Source: Synechocystis salina LEGE 00031
Lineage (GTDB): Bacteria; Cyanobacteriota; Cyanobacteriia; Cyanobacteriales; Microcystaceae
Length of the DNA: 64,000 nt
Direction: 5' to 3'
Assembly (NCBI RefSeq): GCF_015207985.1
Contig: NZ_JADEVV010000008.1
Coordinates: 1-64,000, forward strand
How positions within the stretch are numbered: position 1 is the first letter of the stretch; the number at the start of each line of letters is the position of its first letter. The position numbers and the translations under genes are program-made. This document shows, piece after piece, positions 17,333 through 25,100 of the stretch. Under the pieces are notes generated by a model. That model did not search any database. It saw nothing but the letters and a program-made list of their open reading frames with translations, and was not told the origin of the DNA.

Positions 17333-18136
17333 ATGTTCAAACTTAGGAGTTGGGGTTGGGCTCTGGTGTTGGCGATCGCCGTGGGAGGAGTAGTCTTTGG
17401 GCAAAGCTTGGCGCTATCCAAAAATTCACTGACCCATAGCATTGAAAATATTCCCATGCCGAAGTTGGAGAATCCATTGCGAATCCTAACCCCCGCCAAC
17501 GAAATTTTTGAAATTGCCTCCTGCTCCACCAAAGACTTTGGCTTTGCCATTACCAATGCCCAAATTCCCCCCGGTGCGGGCCCTTTGCCCCATGTCCACT
17601 ACTACATCAACGAATTTTTCTGGCCTCCTCAGGGGGGGATCGAAATTTTCCATAGTGAACGTAAGTTTCCCGACATGGGCAAGCCTCCCACCATGGAAGC
17701 CGCTGGCCGAGCTTCGCTTTATGCCATTACCCCCCAACCCAAGCAGGTGATTTATTCTCCCCATACTTTTATGCACGGCTTTGTGAATCCCACCGATGAA
17801 ACCTTGCCAATTACGATGATTTGGGTGCGGGATGCAATTGCTCCAGACTTTGAATATCACGATGGCGGTATGCGGGAGTATTTCTCCGCAGTGGGGGCCC
17901 ATATTGAAGACTTGAATAATTTACCCACATTGACCGAGGCACAACGCAATGCTTTTGTCACTGAAGCCCCCAAGTTTGGCATTAATCAAAGCTCCTATAT
18001 GATGCAGTATGTTTCTGCCATTAGTGACGAATTTCCGAGCAATTTAGCCAAACTAGAAAATACACAAGCCTTGACTAAAGTGATTGAAACAATTGAGGCT
18101 TTTAACCGTGGCGATAAATCGGTAACTTGCTCATGA
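17333..18136 (+). CDS. Exported cupin-domain protein, copy 2
   Basis: The protein has 267 residues, preceded by a clear AAAGGA ribosome site. The signal peptide spans about 1-27 (ends near SLALS). The cupin motif PLPHVHYYINEFFWPPQGG retains the His-x-His and Glu ligands and FMHGFVN supplies the late His. The conserved cysteines (ASCSTKD and the terminal VTCS) match copy 1, as does the EYHDGGMREYF segment, so the two arose by duplication and then diverged. Its stop overlaps the start of the TIM-barrel gene by ATGA, implying translational coupling. Confidence 0.8.
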   Translation: MFKLRSWGWALVLAIAVGGVVFGQSLALSKNSLTHSIENIPMPKLENPLRILTPANEIFEIASCSTKDFGFAITNAQIPPGAGPLPHVHYYINEFFWPPQGGIEIFHSERKFPDMGKPPTMEAAGRASLYAITPQPKQVIYSPHTFMHGFVNPTDETLPITMIWVRDAIAPDFEYHDGGMREYFSAVGAHIEDLNNLPTLTEAQRNAFVTEAPKFGINQSSYMMQYVSAISDEFPSNLAKLENTQALTKVIETIEAFNRGDKSVTCS

Positions 18137-18996
18137 TTGCCCCTCCCCCAATCAAATTTGGAGTTCATACCTTTATCTGGAAAAAGGAATTTCTGGGTCA
18201 AGAAGAATATATTTTTCGAGATGCTAAGGTCTGGCAGTTTGATGGGGTTGAAATCGCCAGCCATTTCTTTGATCAAATTGATCCTGGACGGCTGAAGGAT
18301 TTTGCCCACCAATCGGGTTTGGAGTTAACTTTTTGCACCAGTTTACCCCAGGGTCTATCCCTGACCAGCGAAGATGAAACCTGTTGGCGGGATTCCATTG
18401 CCTATCTACAAAGGGCAATTGTATTCTGTCAGCAATGTGGCATCACCCAACTGTCGGGGCCGTTTCCCCATCCCGTGGGTTATCTCAGTGGGGAACCTCT
18501 ACAAAAAAAGGAAGCCATCCGCATGCAGGACGCATTTAAGTTGGTGGCAGAAACCCTAGTGAAAACCGATCTTAAATTGGCGATCGAGCCTTTGAATCGT
18601 TTCCAGGGTTATGCGCTCAATACTGTTGAGCAGGGTTTGGCGCTACTTGATGCGGTCAATTGTGACCAATTGGGGCTTTTACTGGATTTATTCCACATGA
18701 ATATTGAGGAAAAGGACGTGCTCCAAGCCTTTCGGCGAGCAGGCAACAAATGCTTTCATATCCATGCCTGTGCTAAAGACCGGGGCACCCCAGGTAGTGA
18801 TTCCTTTGCTTGGAGTGATTGGTTTAAGGTTTTGCAGGAAATTAATTATCAAGGCTGGGTAACCATTGAAAGTTTTAATTTTGAAGATCAAGAATTAGCT
18901 TCTGGAGCCCGTCTTTGGCGGCCCCTCGCCCCCACCAGTGCAGATATTGCTAGGGATGGAGTGAAATTTCTGCGGCAAACTTACCAAAACCAATAA
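18133..18996 (+). CDS. TIM-barrel sugar isomerase/epimerase (xylose isomerase-like)
   Basis: From ATG 18133 the protein has 287 residues. It has the AP-endonuclease-2/xylose-isomerase-like barrel: KFGVHTFIWKKEF at the start, IEPLNRF with a metal Glu, LLLDLFHMNIEE with Asp and His, HIHACAKDRGTPGSD and TIESFNFED. The pattern IEPLNR..LLLDxFHMNIEE is that of the D-psicose/D-tagatose 3-epimerase and hydroxypyruvate isomerase group. It is cytosolic. Overlap with the upstream cupin gene couples them. It probably interconverts ketoses or related polyhydroxy acids; the exact substrate is unknown. Confidence 0.82.
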   Translation: MIAPPPIKFGVHTFIWKKEFLGQEEYIFRDAKVWQFDGVEIASHFFDQIDPGRLKDFAHQSGLELTFCTSLPQGLSLTSEDETCWRDSIAYLQRAIVFCQQCGITQLSGPFPHPVGYLSGEPLQKKEAIRMQDAFKLVAETLVKTDLKLAIEPLNRFQGYALNTVEQGLALLDAVNCDQLGLLLDLFHMNIEEKDVLQAFRRAGNKCFHIHACAKDRGTPGSDSFAWSDWFKVLQEINYQGWVTIESFNFEDQELASGARLWRPLAPTSADIARDGVKFLRQTYQNQ

Positions 18997-19015
18997 ATTT
19001 ACCAAGTACATCACC

Positions 19016-19891
19016 ATGAATCAGCCCTATATTCCCATTACTTTGCCCTCTGGTTTTAACCACACTTATACCACCGTTGGAGATGTCACTCTCCATGCCA
19101 TAGAAGGGGGAAGGGGAGAACCTTTATTATTATTGGGAGGCTGGCCCCAAACCTGTTACGTCTGGCGACTTTTGTGGGAACAATTGGGGCAACATTTCCA
19201 CGTTATTGCCTTGGACATGAGGGGTCAAGGGGATTCAGACATTCCTGATGGCCCTTACGACTGTGGCACTGCGGCGAAGGAAATCAAAGATTTTTTAGCA
19301 AAAAGGAAGATTAATTCTTTTTACTTAGTAGGTCACGATGTAGGGGCTTGGGTTGCCTTTACTGTGTTGAAATTTTTTCCCGATGCCGTACTGGGGGCCG
19401 GGCTCATTGATGCGGCAATTCCCGGGTTGGTCAGTAATGATTTCTTTTCTGTGGTTAATGCCCCCAAGGTATGGCAATTTTATTTCCATATGGTGCCGGA
19501 TTTAGCCAGTAGCTTGGTGACGGGGAAGGAAAAGGAATATCTCAGTTGGTACTTCACCAACAAGTCTAAACGAAAGGAGAATCTTACCCCGGAAGTGATG
19601 GATTACTATGCCCGTTACTATAGTCGTCCTGGGGCGATGAAAGCTGGTTTTCTGTGGTATGCCGCTTTGGAGGAAACAACTAAAGCTAATACGCCGACGG
19701 CAGATACCCATTTCAGCCAGCCTATTTTTGCTATGGGGGGAGAGTTTGCCACTAAATCTTTAATTTATAACGGTATTTCTCCCTATTGTGATGACATTAC
19801 AAGTTATGTAATTGAACAGTGTGGTCATTACATTCCAGAAGAGGCGCCAGAGGAAATTTTGAAAGCTATTGTCAACACCTTCAAACCCTAA
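19016..19891 (+). CDS. Alpha/beta hydrolase (epoxide hydrolase / haloacid dehalogenase-like branch)
   Basis: The protein has 291 residues. The nucleophile elbow is GHDVGAWVA at about 105-113, so the nucleophile is Asp, as in epoxide hydrolases and haloalkane or fluoroacetate dehalogenases, not the Ser of esterases. DMRGQGDSD at about 68-76 is the conserved loop, GGWPQT takes the HGxP position, and the catalytic His is in EQCGHYIPEE near the C-terminus. No signal peptide is visible. It is the sixth gene in the accessory run, 19 bases after the epimerase gene. Confidence 0.85.
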   Translation: MNQPYIPITLPSGFNHTYTTVGDVTLHAIEGGRGEPLLLLGGWPQTCYVWRLLWEQLGQHFHVIALDMRGQGDSDIPDGPYDCGTAAKEIKDFLAKRKINSFYLVGHDVGAWVAFTVLKFFPDAVLGAGLIDAAIPGLVSNDFFSVVNAPKVWQFYFHMVPDLASSLVTGKEKEYLSWYFTNKSKRKENLTPEVMDYYARYYSRPGAMKAGFLWYAALEETTKANTPTADTHFSQPIFAMGGEFATKSLIYNGISPYCDDITSYVIEQCGHYIPEEAPEEILKAIVNTFKP

Positions 19892-19929
19892 AAAATTAAC
19901 TTTATTAGTAACACAATTTAGTACTAACT

Positions 19930-21039
19930 ATGAGACATTCACGGAGAAATTTTTTAGCTTTGGCTGGGGCCAGTTCCCTGTTGGCGATCGCCGCTCCGAA
20001 GTTGTTAGCCCAGGGCATCCCCCAGGAAATTTTAAATAAAATCCTGCCCCTTCCTGGGAAATATGGAGAATATTATGGTCAAGCAAAAATTAGGGCCTTC
20101 CACCTCCATAACCAACCCGATACTAGCCCCTTACATAAAGCTTTGGAAGAGTTATGGCTGGAAGTATTTAAGCAAACCGATGGAGAACTATTTGTCTCCC
20201 CCCTGCCCGAGGATGCTTCCCTTCCGGCGGGCGATCCCCAGGCAGTGCAATTTATTACTGGCGGACGTTTTGAAATTGTTAGTGTAGCTGGCCCCATTAT
20301 TGACAAAGTCTGTCCCGATGTTATTGGCATTCAAAATATTGGACTTTTTTATCAATCACCTCAAGAAGTTTTTGAAATTATTAATCAGCCCTTATTTGCT
20401 GAAATTCTTAATCAATCCGTCTCCCAATACAATCTCACCTATTTGCCCAATGGCACCTTTGACAATGGCATGAGAAGTGTTACGTCCATAGAGAGCAAAC
20501 CAATTTATCAACTAGAGGACTTTCAAGGCCTGATAATTCGTACTCCTCCTTCCGCTGATATGATGGCGACCATGGAAGCTTTAGGTGCGGTCCCTAAGCA
20601 ATTTACCATGAATCAAGTTTTCGAAGTTCTTAAAAATGGTAATGTCCAAGCTCAGGAAAATCCCATGTCTGTAGCCCTAGGCTTTAAGTTATATGAAGTA
20701 ACCAAATATTTAAACATAACCAACCATGCCTGGTCGGGGTATAACACATTTTTCAATACCAACTTTTGGAACTCTCTCTCTGCTTCGACCCAAGGCGTAA
20801 TAAAAGAACTGCTCCCCATCTATCAAGCTAAACAAATCAAAGCCCAGGAAGAATATAATCAACAGGCGTATGAACAATTGACTAAAAAATTAGGCATGGT
20901 GGCAACTAATCCGGATTTATCCCAGGGCACTGAGAAATTAATGAAAGTTTATCAGTCCCTTTATAGTCGCTTAAATCCCCAAGCCCAATCATTGATCCGA
21001 AATAAATTAGAGGAAAAAACTGGCATCAAATTCAGCTAA
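19930..21039 (+). CDS. TRAP-type (DctP) periplasmic solute-binding protein, Tat-exported
   Basis: The protein has 369 residues. A Tat signal HSRRNFLALAG is followed by a hydrophobic stretch to about residue 27. The mature part has the DctP layout: ELFVSPLPEDASLPAGD, FEIVSVAGPI, the helical hinge GLIIRTPPSADMMATMEALGA and VQAQENPMSVALG. These proteins deliver carboxylates or keto-acids to a DctQ/DctM permease, but none is encoded in this window, so the partner is elsewhere or the protein works as a sensor. The GGCGATCGCC at 19983-19992 is the site at which the relict at 23853 diverges from this gene. Confidence 0.85.
   Translation: MRHSRRNFLALAGASSLLAIAAPKLLAQGIPQEILNKILPLPGKYGEYYGQAKIRAFHLHNQPDTSPLHKALEELWLEVFKQTDGELFVSPLPEDASLPAGDPQAVQFITGGRFEIVSVAGPIIDKVCPDVIGIQNIGLFYQSPQEVFEIINQPLFAEILNQSVSQYNLTYLPNGTFDNGMRSVTSIESKPIYQLEDFQGLIIRTPPSADMMATMEALGAVPKQFTMNQVFEVLKNGNVQAQENPMSVALGFKLYEVTKYLNITNHAWSGYNTFFNTNFWNSLSASTQGVIKELLPIYQAKQIKAQEEYNQQAYEQLTKKLGMVATNPDLSQGTEKLMKVYQSLYSRLNPQAQSLIRNKLEEKTGIKFS
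19983..19992. repeat. HIP1 site inside the DctP-like gene (recombination partner)
   Basis: GGCGATCGCC, a HIP1 core octamer with flanking G and C, within the signal-peptide codons. The chimeric relict at 23853 matches this gene up to exactly this site. Confidence 0.9.
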
Positions 21040-21067
21040 TTTCTGTAACTTTATAAAATTCAAAAAT

Positions 21068-22117
21068 ATGAACGAAATATTGAACGTTCTTCCCTGGGGG
21101 AAATTGAGGCACAACAAAATTGATTGTTTATTGTTTATTTTATTTCTCCTAATCAGCCTTTGGCTCTTTCCCCACCAGGAAAAGGCCTGGGGACAGGAAA
21201 AAGACTTTGTTGTTAAAAAGATTGATCTTAGCCAGTATGGAACATCAGCTTCCATCGCTCAAGATCCTAAGTCGGAACAACTGGCGATCGGTTTTAATAA
21301 CTGTAATTTGATTTTTTTAGATAATAGTTTAAACTGGAAAGACGAGCTATTTCTCAAGGATTGTAAGAGATTTTTTCGGGCCAGATATGGAAATCTTGAG
21401 GGAAAATCATTGCTAATTTCTTCCATTTACACAGGCAGTAGTGTTCTGTCCAACTCCCAAGCAAAGTATGATATTCCCCTCCATAAAGCGGCGGTTACTG
21501 ACTCTCTAATTATCCAAGATTATTTACTATCTTCTTCCGACGATGGTACTGTACAAATTTCCAGGATCATTGATCTTTCTCCGCCCCAAGTCAACACATT
21601 AAAACTCTATGAGTCCATTGGTGTAGCTAGAAATCTCGCCTTTTTTCGTGCCCCCAATGCCGAAGTTGACAAGGTAGCTGTTAGCTATGACAGTGGTGAA
21701 ATTACCATTTTCACCATCGACCGCAACACGTTGCGTAATCCCGTCCAACCAACTACCTTCAGAAATATAAATAGTCGGGTTAACACGTTTAAATTTACCC
21801 CTGATGGCTCAAAGCTACTGATTGGTTACTTCACGGGGGAACTGGTGGAAATAGACCTAATTAGCGGTGCCAGTAGGACTCTTTTCAAAGTGGATTCCTG
21901 GCTAAATGCGTTAGACATTAATTCCCAAAATTTAGTGGCGATCGCCGATGATCAAGGCTTTGTGAGAATTATCTCTTTAGCGACAGGAAAAGTAGTCGAA
22001 GAACATCAAATTTCCTCGACCGGAATTAATGCAATAATTTTCACAAATGATCAAACTATCCTGGCCGCCGATGCCGCTGGGATAGTCTATCAAGGAAAAC
22101 TAATGGGTGGTCATTAA
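21068..22117 (+). CDS. Exported WD40-like beta-propeller protein
   Basis: The protein has 349 residues. A hydrophobic segment (about 22-37) followed by KAWGQ suggests a signal peptide or anchor. The body consists of repeating beta blades with WD40-like spacing: SSSDDGTVQISRI, VSYDSGEITIFTI, LIGYFTGELVEIDL, AIADDQGFVRIISLATGK, LAADAAGIVYQGKL. It probably forms a periplasmic scaffold propeller. It follows the DctP-like gene by 28 bases and closes the accessory run. Its last 60 codons are duplicated in the relict at 23853, again starting at a HIP1 site (21937-21946). Confidence 0.75.
   Translation: MNEILNVLPWGKLRHNKIDCLLFILFLLISLWLFPHQEKAWGQEKDFVVKKIDLSQYGTSASIAQDPKSEQLAIGFNNCNLIFLDNSLNWKDELFLKDCKRFFRARYGNLEGKSLLISSIYTGSSVLSNSQAKYDIPLHKAAVTDSLIIQDYLLSSSDDGTVQISRIIDLSPPQVNTLKLYESIGVARNLAFFRAPNAEVDKVAVSYDSGEITIFTIDRNTLRNPVQPTTFRNINSRVNTFKFTPDGSKLLIGYFTGELVEIDLISGASRTLFKVDSWLNALDINSQNLVAIADDQGFVRIISLATGKVVEEHQISSTGINAIIFTNDQTILAADAAGIVYQGKLMGGH
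21937..21946. repeat. HIP1 site inside the WD40-like gene (recombination partner)
   Basis: GGCGATCGCC within the codons for LVAIADDQ. The relict at 23853 matches the DctP-like gene before its copy of this site and the WD40-like gene after it. Confidence 0.9.
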
Positions 22118-22134
22118 TTTTCTTCAAAACATTT

Positions 22135-22680
22135 TTAAAGAATTAAACGGGGCTTGATTTTTTCAATACCTTGGAGGGCACAGGCTTGGTCTAAGTTTCC
22201 ATTGGGGGAACCAGAAACGCCGATCGCCGCCACTAATTGGTCTCCGACTTTAATGGCCAGGCCGCCGGTGCTATAACTCAGACCGGTGATGGGATTGGGA
22301 GCCAGAGGCACGGAACCCACAGGCAACGGAGCTGGGGTCATTTTTTTTGCGATCGCCTCTGTGGAATCTTCTTTGGTGATAGGTCCTAAGGTGATCACAG
22401 TATAAGCTTTATAAAGGCTATTTTCTATGGTGTGGGGAGTGGCTCCGTCCCCTCGGATAACAGCTTGCACTAAACCTTCTTGATTGACCACTGTGGCGGT
22501 AACGTTATAACCATTTCCCTGACAACTGTTAACAGCTTCCATGGCCGCTTCCACTGCCAAAGAGAATGGCAATTGATAAAGGGTTTTTAAGGCAAAGGCT
22601 CCAGGGGAAAACGCCAAAGATAGGCCAAGGGAAACCCCTAATACCAAAAGGGGTTGAAAAACTACTTTTTTCAATTTCAT
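22135..22680 (-). CDS. Exported GlcG/HbpS (DUF336) family protein
   Basis: From ATG 22680 the protein has 181 residues with a signal peptide (about 1-31, ending ..PGAFA). The rest is a GlcG/HbpS-type domain: AVEAAMEAVNSCQGNGYNVTATVVNQEGLVQAVIRGDGA, ENSLYKAYTV, a late GGLAIKVGDQLVAAIGVSGSPNG and DQACALQGI. HbpS-like proteins bind haem or small molecules and can act as redox sensors outside the cell. It converges on the WD40-like gene with only 17 bases between. Its two cysteines may form a disulfide. Confidence 0.82.
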   Translation of the reverse strand: MKLKKVVFQPLLVLGVSLGLSLAFSPGAFALKTLYQLPFSLAVEAAMEAVNSCQGNGYNVTATVVNQEGLVQAVIRGDGATPHTIENSLYKAYTVITLGPITKEDSTEAIAKKMTPAPLPVGSVPLAPNPITGLSYSTGGLAIKVGDQLVAAIGVSGSPNGNLDQACALQGIEKIKPRLIL

Positions 22681-23020
22681 GGAAAGCTCTCTGTAGTGAA
22701 ACAATCCTAATTCTACTTACATTTACGACCTTATTTTCTGGATCTAGTGCCCACCCAATGTGGTAAAATTCGTAGGGGGTATATTAACAAGGGTTCTGAA
22801 TATTTTGTTTTTTGACAGCCCGATACGTGTACTACTGTATTGGTCCCTGCTCAGAAATTTTCTTCCCTTGACTGGAGTCATTTCCAAAAGGGCGATCGCC
22901 ACTCAGAATTTACTCCCATTGCCATTTTTTCTGCTGATTTTCCCAACATCTAGCAACTTTTGGGACTCCACACTGATGGTTTAAGTTTTCAAATAACTTT
23001 CAAATAACATTTCTGGAGAT
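22681..23020. other. Intergenic region, HbpS-like / SDR
   Basis: A 340-base AT-rich gap between divergent genes. It holds a HIP1 site at about 22893-22900 and a GGAG ribosome site just before the SDR start. A hydrophobic open frame from a GTG at 22760 has no family resemblance or ribosome site, and I do not count it as a gene. Nothing else is recognisable. Confidence 0.4.
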
Positions 23021-23767
23021 ATGCCAATGACTTGCGATATTGCCAACAAAATCATTCTCGTGACCGGTGCTAACCGTGGCATAGGGAAGGTGCTGGTGGA
23101 GTCTTTTTTGGAGCACGGAGCCGCTAAAGTTTACGCCGCCGTTAGAAACCTGGACAGTGCCGCCCCCCTAGTCGAGCAATATGGCGACAAAGTAGTCCCT
23201 ATTTTTATTGATCTGGCGGACCCAGAATCCATTGCTACCGCCGCCCAAACCGCCACGGATGTAGATATTGTGGTCAATAATGCCGGGGTGCAAAAAGTAG
23301 CATCTCCCTTGGACGAAGGGGCGATCGCCTGTCTAAAATCTGAAATGGAGACCAATGTGTATGGCTTAATTGCCATGGCCCAAGCCTTTGCGCCGGTGCT
23401 CAAGGCCAATGGGGGAGGGGCCTTTGTGCAACTTAACTCAGTAGTTTCCCTAAAATCATTTTCCAATGTGGCCACCTACTCCGCTTCCAAAGCCGCAGCC
23501 TATTCCATTACCCAGGCATTGTGGGAATTGCTTGGTGAGCAAGGCACTCTGGTTCTGAGTGTCCACCCCGGCCCGTTGGCCACCGAAATGACCCATGCCT
23601 CTGGAAGAGCCGATATTGCCGAGCCCCCCACCTTAGCGGCAGATGCCATTATCGACGCCCTCAGATCCGGCGAATTTCATGTTTTTCCCCACGATACTAT
23701 GGCCAAACAAATGGGTACTGCCTATCAGACCTTTGCCAAAAGTGTAATTGAAGTTAATTATGGCTAA
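23021..23767 (+). CDS. Short-chain dehydrogenase/reductase (SDR)
   Basis: The protein has 248 residues. The nucleotide motif TGANRGIGKV lies at about 15-24, NNAGV at 86-90, the catalytic Ser in LNSVVS and the YSASKAA triad (Tyr and Lys) at about 151-157, followed by VHPGPLATEMT. This is a classical SDR using NAD(P). The substrate cannot be read. GGAGAT 6 bases upstream supports the start; a second ATG two codons in is possible. It stands alone between the HbpS-like gene and the chimeric relict, near genes for other exported or sugar-related proteins. Confidence 0.9.
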   Translation: MPMTCDIANKIILVTGANRGIGKVLVESFLEHGAAKVYAAVRNLDSAAPLVEQYGDKVVPIFIDLADPESIATAAQTATDVDIVVNNAGVQKVASPLDEGAIACLKSEMETNVYGLIAMAQAFAPVLKANGGGAFVQLNSVVSLKSFSNVATYSASKAAAYSITQALWELLGEQGTLVLSVHPGPLATEMTHASGRADIAEPPTLAADAIIDALRSGEFHVFPHDTMAKQMGTAYQTFAKSVIEVNYG

Positions 23768-23852
23768 AAGCTAGAGTGCCGGTGAGGATTTTAGTTTTTC
23801 ACAACAACGGTTCAGGGTCAAAATATAGCCAAAATGTAAACTTCATCCACCC

Positions 23853-24086
23853 ATGAAACATTCCCGCAGAAATTTTCTTACCTTGGCTGGGGAAAGTTTT
23901 CTCCTGGCGATCGCCGATGATCAAGGTTTTGTGGGAATTATCTCCTTAGCCACGGGAAAAGTGGTAGAAGAACATCAAATTTCCTCGACGGGAATTAACG
24001 CTGTAATTTTTATGGATGATCAAACTATCCTTGCCGCTGACGCCGCTGGTATGGTCTATCAAGGAAAACTAACAAGTTCTAACTAA
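23853..24086 (+). pseudogene. Chimeric relict: Tat signal of DctP-like gene fused to C-terminus of WD40-like gene
   Basis: The open frame has 77 codons. Residues 1-20 (MKHSRRNFLTLAGESFLLAI) match the start of the TRAP-type protein at 19930; from ADDQGFVGIISLATGK to the end it matches the last 60 residues of the WD40-like protein at 21068. The switch is exactly at GGCGATCGCC (23906-23915), a site both parents carry in the same frame. The simplest history is duplication of the two-gene cassette followed by deletion between the HIP1 copies. The frame remains open despite about 15 percent divergence, and AIA-D could serve as a signal-peptidase site, so expression as a small exported peptide is not excluded. 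Confidence 0.85.
23906..23915. repeat. HIP1 site at the chimera junction
   Basis: GGCGATCGCC at the exact point where similarity changes from the DctP-like gene to the WD40-like gene. Confidence 0.9.
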
Positions 24087-24264
24087 ACTAACTGCCGACC
24101 AAATGTCCGATTCTGATCAATACTTCCCCGAGACAATTCGAGGAAATTCCTGAGCCATGGTTTATGGCCACTGGTTACGGTGGGGAGGGCAAGGCCCTGG
24201 CCATTATCATTTAAAATTCTAGGTGACTTTGTGAATTCGTTGCTGAGAAAGGAGTGTGTAGCCA

Positions 24265-24534
24265 ATGGCTAAATATGTACTTTGGGGGACCTATTGCGAC
24301 AATGTGGAAGAAAAAAGAGCGCCCCATCGTCAAGCCCATCTGGACGGACTCAAAGCCCAAAAGGAAAGTGGCGTGTTGGTTACCATTGGGCCCACCAAGG
24401 ATTTACAGCAGGTTTTTGCCATCTATGACGCACCAGACCAGGACACAGTGGAGAAGTTGGTGCAAGATGACCCCTACTGGCAAAACGGTATCTGGACGGA
24501 GTACGAGGTCAAGGAGTGGATTCAAGCTTTTTAG
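24265..24534 (+). CDS. YCII-domain protein (YciI-like)
   Basis: The protein has 89 residues, one YCII domain: MAKYVLWGTYCDNVEEKRAPHR with the conserved His, then LVTIGP and FAIYDAPDQDTVEKLVQDDPY with the Asp-Asp-Pro that ends the family signature. A GAAAGGAG ribosome site precedes it. YciI-type proteins are ferredoxin-fold dimers with putative hydrolase or dehydrochlorinase activity; most have unknown roles. It lies just before psbN, which is on the other strand. Confidence 0.88.
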   Translation: MAKYVLWGTYCDNVEEKRAPHRQAHLDGLKAQKESGVLVTIGPTKDLQQVFAIYDAPDQDTVEKLVQDDPYWQNGIWTEYEVKEWIQAF

Positions 24535-24598
24535 CGTTGCTACCACTATTACCCCAAGTCAAGGGTAGGGGCAGGGGCCCATTCCCCCAGGAAAAATT

Positions 24599-24730
24599 CT
24601 AATCTTCGTGGTCATCGAAGGGATCACCCAGCTCGGCGGAGGGGGGACCAAAAGAGGTGTATACTGCCAAGCCAGTGATGGCAATGAGAATGACAGCAAA
24701 AGTAATGCTAAGAACTGTTGCGGATTCCAT
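24599..24730 (-). CDS. psbN: Photosystem II biogenesis protein PsbN
   Basis: The ORF encodes 43 residues, starting MESATVLSITFAVILIAITG and ending DPFDDHED. A single membrane helix plus an acidic tail and the FGPPS motif identify PsbN, an assembly factor for photosystem II in the thylakoid membrane. It is divergent from psbH, as in other cyanobacteria and in chloroplasts, where psbN lies opposite psbH. Confidence 0.97.
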   Translation of the reverse strand: MESATVLSITFAVILIAITGLAVYTSFGPPSAELGDPFDDHED

Positions 24731-24767
24731 GGGGTAAGATTGATAGTTGTTTCTGTTGTCTTATATT

Positions 24768-24785
24768 ATTACAGAACATTACAAA
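24768..24785 (+). promoter_or_regulatory. HLR1-like direct repeat upstream of psbH
   Basis: Two TTACA units 10 bases apart (ATTACAGA-AC-ATTACAAA) lie 31-48 bases before psbH. The RpaB-binding HLR1 consensus is (G/T)TTACA(T/A)(T/A) repeated after two bases; here spacing is right but the first base of both halves is A and the end of the first half is GA. Degenerate, so only a candidate. Confidence 0.35.
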
Positions 24786-24815
24786 AACTCATTTAGTCAT
24801 TTTTACGGGAAATCT

Positions 24816-25010
24816 ATGGCACAGCGCACTCGGTTAGGAGATATCCTCAGACCCCTCAACTCGGAATACGGTAAGGTCGTACCGGGCTGGGGTACCACTC
24901 CTGTCATGGGGGTATTTATGGCACTTTTTCTGGTTTTCTTACTGATTATTTTACAGATTTATAACTCTTCTCTGATTCTCGAAGGCTTCAGTGTGGACTG
25001 GGCTGGTTGA
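24816..25010 (+). CDS. psbH: Photosystem II protein PsbH
   Basis: The ORF encodes 64 residues, starting [20 protein letters not shown]. One membrane helix (about 29-48) and the lumenal [13 protein letters not shown] tail identify PsbH, a small photosystem II core subunit. ATG 24816 gives the family's length; the frame upstream is open but unrelated. A rho-independent terminator lies 67 bases after the stop. Confidence 0.97.
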
Positions 25011-25076
25011 TTTGGGGTTGTCGACGTATTCCTGACCCAATTTAATCTCAACCTAATTTTGGTTAATCTTTTTTGC

Positions 25077-25100
25077 ATCCCGCCCCGTCGGGATTTTTTT
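25077..25100 (+). terminator. Rho-independent terminator of psbH
   Basis: A perfect 6-bp stem (ATCCCG / CGGGAT) with a 6-base loop is followed at once by six Ts. It separates psbH from petC. Confidence 0.85.

Noticed and set aside
22760-22984. 74-codon hydrophobic frame from a GTG
   Set aside because: No ribosome site, no family resemblance, and AT-rich spacer composition; most likely chance.
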